A stretch of 64,000 nucleotides of DNA from Cryptomeria japonica (taxonomy: Eukaryota; Streptophyta; Pinopsida; Cupressales; Cupressaceae), in NCBI RefSeq assembly GCF_030272615.1, contig NC_081414.1, forward strand, positions 333,237,427 through 333,301,426, written 5' to 3'. Within the stretch, counting starts at the first letter, position 1, and the number at the start of each line of letters is the position of its first letter. The position numbers and the translations under genes are program-made. The notes under the pieces were generated by a model. The model made no database searches. It was not told where the DNA came from and saw only the letters and a program-made list of their open reading frames with translations. Below, one piece after another: positions 59,145-64,000 of the stretch.

Positions 59145-59955
59145 TGTTAGGATTCCCATAGATACTGAGAGGGGGGGGTGAATCAGTATCTAACCGGTTA
59201 ATAGATTTTCTTAACTTAAAACATGTAGAGCATATTAATACTGTGTATCGGTAAGCAAAAAGTAATGCAATAAATAGAGATAAAAACAACCACATGAAAA
59301 ACACACCATAACACGAGGATTTAATGAGGAAACCCGATGTGGGAAAAACCTCGGTGGGATTAGTGACCCACAATATTCACTTACTAGCCAATAAGAGAAT
59401 ATTACTGCTACAAGAGGGGCCTGCACATGCAGGAAGGCCAACTGCCTAGAGCTCACTGCTCAAATACAAAATGGGAAGTCTCACTGACTTACAAAAATGG
59501 ATTGTATAAATCCAATGTCTTGTACTGCTTCAAAATAGCATCTATAATGCCAGATCCAGTAGTGGTTTCTGCACTTCTTCTTACATAAACCCTTAACCTA
59601 TAATTCGCATAATAGGTCTTCCTTATTTCGCCTAATTACATTCATCTTTTTTACTTCATTACAAAATGTTCTATAATGATCTCTCTTATATAAGAGTCAT
59701 TTTACAACTTGCCAAGTCGGCTTACAATGATTTTAAAAATAATAAACAAAATATATTACAACAAAAATCTTGTCGGCCTCTGTGTCGGTATGCTACCTTT
59801 CACTGCCGGTGTTAGTGACCTATGTGCCAGTGTAGAGTCTGATTTTTCTAGTGCTGGTGGAATGCCTTGTTGGTGTCATAGGATTGTAAGGTTGCCATCA
59901 ATGACAAAACCTTCAATCACCTAAAATGTCTCATTGGAGTGTGCATATGCCAACA
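59145..59955 (-). repeat. 5' LTR of pol-less copy 3
   Basis: 811 bp, same length and ends as 53341-54151. The motif TTGCCATCAATGACAA (plus-strand reading) is at 59892-59907. Confidence 0.95.
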
Positions 59956-59960
59956 AGATG

Positions 59961-60564
59961 AGGGCCTAAATTTATAGAAAATCCAGAGAGAGACCAACGG
60001 TCAAGATAGATCAACGATGAGAGGAAGAGATTATCCAAGAGGAACCACAATCCAGATGAATTGATGTGATTGGCTGCTTTTCTCAACTTTAAAGGAAATT
60101 GAACTAATTTTAAGATAAAATCAGAAAACCTGATTTATTCCATATTTTATTCAATTTTGATATTCAATTGATTTAATTCATTTAATTTCTTTTTTGAGAT
60201 TTTTCCATTTAATTACATTTTGATTTCTTTTCTCAATTTTAATTCTTTTTCAAATTAATTCCTTTTTCCAAATTAATTCATTTTTTAATGATTTAATGGA
60301 AAATTGATTTATTAATTAAATATGCTAGGATATTTAATTAAATAAATAGAATAATTGATTAAAATGATTTACTTGGAATGATTAATTAATTAAATGATTA
60401 TTTAATTAATATTGAATGAGTTATTTTGCATGTGACATTGATGATTGAGGAATTAATTAATTATGTGCTCATGATTAATTTAATATGCCTTTGGTTAGGA
60501 CCTTGGTGATGTAGTCGAGATTAGGGGTCTATGGTTTAGGTGACCATTTTTAGGGTATTACACA
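59961..60564 (-). repeat. 5' LTR of the Ty3 element, outer part
   Basis: Starts (reverse strand) TGTAATACCCTAAAAATGG near 60562-60564, a common Ty3 LTR start in plants, then an AT-rich U3 full of TTAATTAA, to the AGATG target of copy 3. The exact first base is uncertain by two positions because TGTG repeats. Confidence 0.75.
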
Positions 60565-62426
60565 GATCTGTACTTTGTCTCTATTTACTACCTTCTTTAT
60601 TCTACAACTCTGGTTTGTTTCCACCACAAGACTTCATCTAGTTTGTCACCATAAGCTCTTTGTCATTCGGTTCCATCTGTCCATCAAGCTCATCTATCAG
60701 GTCCTTCTGCAAACTCATATCACCCTTTGATATAACCTCTGCAACCAGTTCTATCAGATCTTTCTTCAAACCTTTCGGTATAACCTCTGCAACCGGTTTC
60801 TTAGGACTTAGATTCTTCACCTCCTTCTCTTTCTCCTTCAAATAAATCAATGTGAACTTCTACCCATCCTTCTCAATAGTGACTAGGTTTCTTCTACAGT
60901 CATAAATAGCTCCTCTATCAAACTACCAAGGTTTTCCCAACAAAATATAACAAGCACTCATAGATACAACATCACACAAAACCTCATTCCTTAAAGGCCC
61001 AATATTAAAATTCACCAAACACTGCTCCTTTATCTCAATCTTTTGATCATCATGTAACCAACTCACCTCATAAGGACAAGGATACTCAAGCCTCTTCAAT
61101 CCAAGCTTCACAACCATATCCTCAAATACCAAATTAGCAGTACTTCCACTATCTACAATAACCTTGCAACACTTACCACCTGATTTACACAGTCCGGAAA
61201 AGACTCTTCCTTTGAGCAGATCCGGTATCCTTTCTTCTAAACATAAGGGATACTCCTTGCTCTTGTGCATAGTCAGATGTGGTACCTTCACCTTTCGGTT
61301 CCTCATTTACCACACAACTTCTTTCCATCCCTCCTTACATTCATAGAATCTATGTCTGGTTTCTCCACACTTGAAACATTTGCCAGGAAACTCTCTACCG
61401 ATACTACTAGTGCCTTTCCTTTGCATCTTCTTCTTTGTTTCTTTACTCCACTTAGGTTTTGATTCATCTTCCTCAACCAGTTTCTTTATACTATCACTCA
61501 TCTATCCTTTGAATTTCTCCTTCCCTCTATTTGGTTGTCTTCTTCTCATCTTCTCCTTAGCTTTCAAAGCATATTGGTAAGCTTCTTCAACTATGGAAAC
61601 CCTCAACATACTCATTGAATCCTAAATGCTAAATGCAAGTCCATTTATGTACCTCGCCACCTTTTCTCTATCCAAATCTAATCACCACCTTGTAGAATTC
61701 CTCAGTATATTCCTTCACAGTCATGTTTCTTTGTTTTAGGTTCTGCAACTTCTTGAACAACTCCAATTCATAGTCTCTCGGTATGAACTTGGCATTAAAT
61801 CTTGCAACCATCTGTCTCCACTGGGTGATCTTCAATCCACCATTCTCCACTATGTCTTTCTAAAATTCTTTCCACCATAAGGCAACATGCCCTTTTAACT
61901 TGGTCTATGCCAACTGGACTCTCTATGGGTCCTTGACATCCTCAAACTCGAAGTAATCCTCCAACTCTCTGATCCAATCGATCAAATCCTCTAGGTTCAG
62001 CATTTTGGAAAAGTTGGAAACTTCAACTTTATGAACTTTACTCACTTGTGCCACTGCTCTTAGGAATCTTTCCTCTCTTTCATCTTTCGGTCCTTCAGCT
62101 TCTTCAAGCTCTTCACCGACTTCTTCATATTCATCCTCAAATTTAGGGTTCCTCTGCAAGCCAACCAAAGCGTTTCGTATTTTCTTCCTCACTTCATTAT
62201 TGAAGTCTTCCATCATCTGCTCTACCCTCTGGGGGTTTGTCCTTCTAGGTAGCATCTCCTCTTCCACTCCAGTGAACCGCCTCAACTTGGCTATCTGAAT
62301 ACCAGTTTCATTTTCCTCCCCTTGACGATCTATTGAACACACGCATAGTCTACCTCTAAACGATGATTTGTCCACCCAACGGAATGCTTTAATGTTTGAA
62401 AACAATTCTTCTACTAGCCAGTCCAT
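60565..62426 (-). pseudogene. Second Ty3-gypsy element: gag, zinc knuckle and protease
   Basis: The gag start is chosen at ATG 62426 (MDWLVEELFSNIKAFRWVDK), just after the PBS. An acidic part follows, then LIDWIRELEDYFEFEDVKDP (61923-62444) and the gag core FNAKFIPRDYELELFKKLQN (61668-61850). The knuckle is CFKCGETRHRFYEC (61307-61501). The retropepsin has VIVDSGSTANLVFEDMVVKL and ends ILLGKPW (60923-61306). The piece 60638-60850 after it contains an internal duplication of an AEVIxKG...KDLI segment. Frames are broken at several joins. RT is missing because the other Ty3 element's LTR begins at 60564. Confidence 0.82.
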
Positions 62427-62431
62427 AACTA

Positions 62432-62443
62432 GCTCTAATACCA
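62432..62443 (-). other. Primer binding site of the second Ty3 element
   Basis: Reverse strand TGGTATTAGAGC, initiator-Met type with one change, five bases from the LTR end at 62449. Confidence 0.8.
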
Positions 62444-62448
62444 CTTGA

Positions 62449-63511
62449 TGTAGCCATAACCAGTAAAACCATCAAAGAGAACCGTCTTATGCAACAAGAA
62501 AACATAACAAGATTACATAAACAAATCATAGTACTACTTTAGAACTTCCAGCAACCATCCAGTTATCATCATATAATCATCAAAGAACATCTGATAGTTA
62601 ACCAGTTACATGCAGGCTATTAGCCAAATACAATCCAACCGGGACTCTAAGAATCAATCAGATCACGAAAATGTGAATCTCAATCCTTATGCTCCATTCT
62701 ACTTCCTCTACCCCTACAAATGATTACATAATATCATATTTATACCCACCAAAACATATCTAGGTTGGCCTCATAAGATTACATTTACCAATGCAGGAAA
62801 ATGAAGCATCTAACTAGGTTGGCCCTAAGAATTAAAGAAAACTTTCTGAAAAATAACAATTAAGAGGTGCGGTTCAGTAGGAAGGTCAGCCACACACCAA
62901 AGAACATTAGACAAAACCCAAAATAGATCCACATGCAATAATCGCGCTAGTAATGAAGGAAAACCAATCGGTAAGCACAAGAACTGTCACAGAACCCAAA
63001 AACAGTCAACCAAAAGCGATAACTGACCAAAAAAGAACCAAAATGAACTAAAAATCTAGAATTAAGCACATGAACCAGCCTAGAAGCCGAAAATAAGATC
63101 TGCCACAAAAAGCAAGAAACTAGAGGTGCCAACTAGTAAGAAGATAGAAAAGAACTAGACAAGAACAAAACTGAAAGGAAATATTTTTGGTTGATGCGAG
63201 ATTGCTCATTGACCGAGGATGCTCCTACATCAAGAATGTTTGATAGCCTTTTATCATCAATTTCCTACCAAGGTCTGAATTAAATGCACTTCTTGAGATT
63301 CACAAGGATTTGATCTTTTGCATCTACCCTGCATACTGATGGTCTCCATTATTAATTACATCCCTTCCATCTTGAGATATTATTCCCTATGTTTAGATTA
63401 CTATCTTTAGCAATCTCACCTACACATAGTTTTCATTTTCTACCGATTAAAGATTTCAAATATTCTCAAGCCACAAAAAATGATCTTCTGTCTATTCTAC
63501 AATTGCCAACA
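62449..63511 (-). mobile_element. 5' LTR of the second Ty3 element (outer end tentative)
   Basis: The inner end GGTTATGGCTACA at 62449 is well placed before the PBS. A TATA-like box (GGTATAAATATG, reverse strand) lies near 62738. The outer end is proposed at 63511 (reverse strand TGTTGGCAATTGTAG), giving about 1.06 kb. No second LTR or target duplication is available to confirm it. Confidence 0.55.
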
Positions 63512-64000
63512 TTAAATGCAACCCCCTTCTCGAGTTTCAACTTCTGCAATTATATTTGATCAGATAGTTAACTACCATTTTTGGTGTATCTATGTAACCA
63601 TTCTCTATAAGCAATTAAATCTCTTCTTTAGACAAAAAGAATTTTATTTGTCCCATACATGCCACATCCTTATCATCTTCGTCGGCAGGTCAACCTTGGT
63701 TGATTCTATTATGGATCGCATTACTATCAGTATTAAGATTCCCTTTTATTGCAATACCATAGATAGAATGGCCAGGTGATATTTCCATTTTGCAAGACTG
63801 CGGTGATACCTTTTTCTTCTTATCGCTCTACCATAGAAAGCTTGGAAGCCTTTTTGCATTGACTTATGGGACTGTAGTGGCATTTCCTTTTTACTTCTAT
63901 ATCATAGGTGATTTGGTCAAAGTGGTGTCTCATTTTGCGGGGCTACAGTAACATTGCCTACTTACTACTAAATCCTAGGTAATTTGACCGTGGCGGTGAC
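63512..64000. other. Unassigned end of the window with degenerate ~90-bp repeats
   Basis: No coding seen. From about 63770 a pattern of CATTTTGC, GACTG, GTG, TACTTCTA and GGTGATTTGG words returns two to three times at roughly 90-base spacing, suggesting a decayed tandem repeat running past the window. Confidence 0.35.

Larger units (their letters stand above)
53341..59955 (-). mobile_element. Pol-less LTR retrotransposon, copy 3, TSD AGATG
   Basis: 6,615 bp, best preserved of the three. Both LTRs are 811 bp (53341-54151 and 59145-59955), with AGATG on both sides (53336-53340 and 59956-59960). PBS is at 59131-59142 and PPT at 54152-54163. The interior holds only ORF1 and ORF2. The differences visible between its LTRs are few and mostly transitions, suggesting a fairly recent insertion compared with its surroundings. 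It lies in the U3-R part of the Ty3 LTR. Confidence 0.95.
43636..60564 (-). mobile_element. Ty3-gypsy element (Tat-like), nested and truncated
   Basis: Reverse-strand element with 5' LTR in two pieces (59961-60564 and 52926-53340), PBS, long leader, gag, protease, RT, RNase H and a second RNase H-like domain. It is truncated at 43635 by the CACTA end, so integrase and the 3' LTR are missing. It also contains a solo LTR (46677-47712), and copy 3 sits in its LTR. The order RT-RNase H-second RNase H and the long leader suggest the Tat lineage. It landed in the pol region of the second Ty3 element at 60565. Confidence 0.8.

Noticed and set aside
58366-59373. Frame of ORF1 (copy 3) extended upstream through PBS and LTR
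   Set aside because: The upstream part begins without ATG and translates LTR and PBS sequence (NNWYQSL comes from the PBS). ATG 59073 was used instead.
1-64000. CRISPR arrays, riboswitches, ribosome binding sites, rRNA
   Set aside because: None seen; the window is eukaryotic repeat DNA and bacterial-style features do not apply.

Overview
This window reads as repeat-dense plant nuclear DNA, most plausibly from a very large seed-plant genome such as a gymnosperm; that lineage guess is inference. The support is nested LTR retrotransposons of Copia and Ty3-gypsy type, a tRNA-derived SINE, a LINE fragment, a CACTA-like DNA transposon, heavy decay by stops and frameshifts, and almost no intact host coding sequence. 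The only recognisable cellular gene is a broken piece of the transcription elongation factor SPT6. No rRNA, tRNA gene, CRISPR array or bacterial-type operon was seen.

Layout. 1-3514: reverse-strand Copia remnants (a truncated LTR, a gag piece, a second LTR with its primer binding site, a third LTR fragment). 3515-12840: old AT-rich repeats, a SINE inside an apparent intron, a LINE RNase H remnant, and a decayed gene for an unrecognised domain plus coiled-coil protein (9695-11420). 12841-37246: another decayed reading frame of similar style, split by a complete Copia element (13234-20960, TSD GTGAG) and by a pol-less LTR element. That pol-less element (copy 2, reverse strand) carries a second member of its own family in its 3' LTR (copy 1, 21466-28222, TSD TATAC) and a solo LTR in its ORF2 (31087-32246, TSD CTTAT). 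37532-43635: an LTR-like piece, the SPT6 fragment and a non-autonomous CACTA-like element. 43636-60564: a reverse-strand Ty3-gypsy element with dual RNase H, disrupted by the CACTA end, by a solo LTR (46677-47712, TSD GGAGG) and, inside its 5' LTR, by a third pol-less element (copy 3, 53341-59955, TSD AGATG). 60565-63511: gag-protease and 5' LTR of a second Ty3-gypsy element.

Most notable: three copies of a pol-less LTR retrotransposon with the same organisation, LTR - initiator-Met PBS - ORF1 (long coiled coil plus four CCHC zinc knuckles) - non-coding spacer with a TATA-like box - ORF2 (about 1,100 codons, unlike any polymerase, integrase or protease) - polypurine tract - LTR. They share the PBS type, the PPT and a recurring 16-bp motif with the autonomous Copia element next door, which would be the natural source of reverse transcriptase and integrase. 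ORF2 resembles in layout two other decayed genes in the window, suggesting a plant protein family carried by retroelements.

All calls come from reading the sequence by eye. Element boundaries backed by a target-site duplication are firm; family names for weak domains are tentative.
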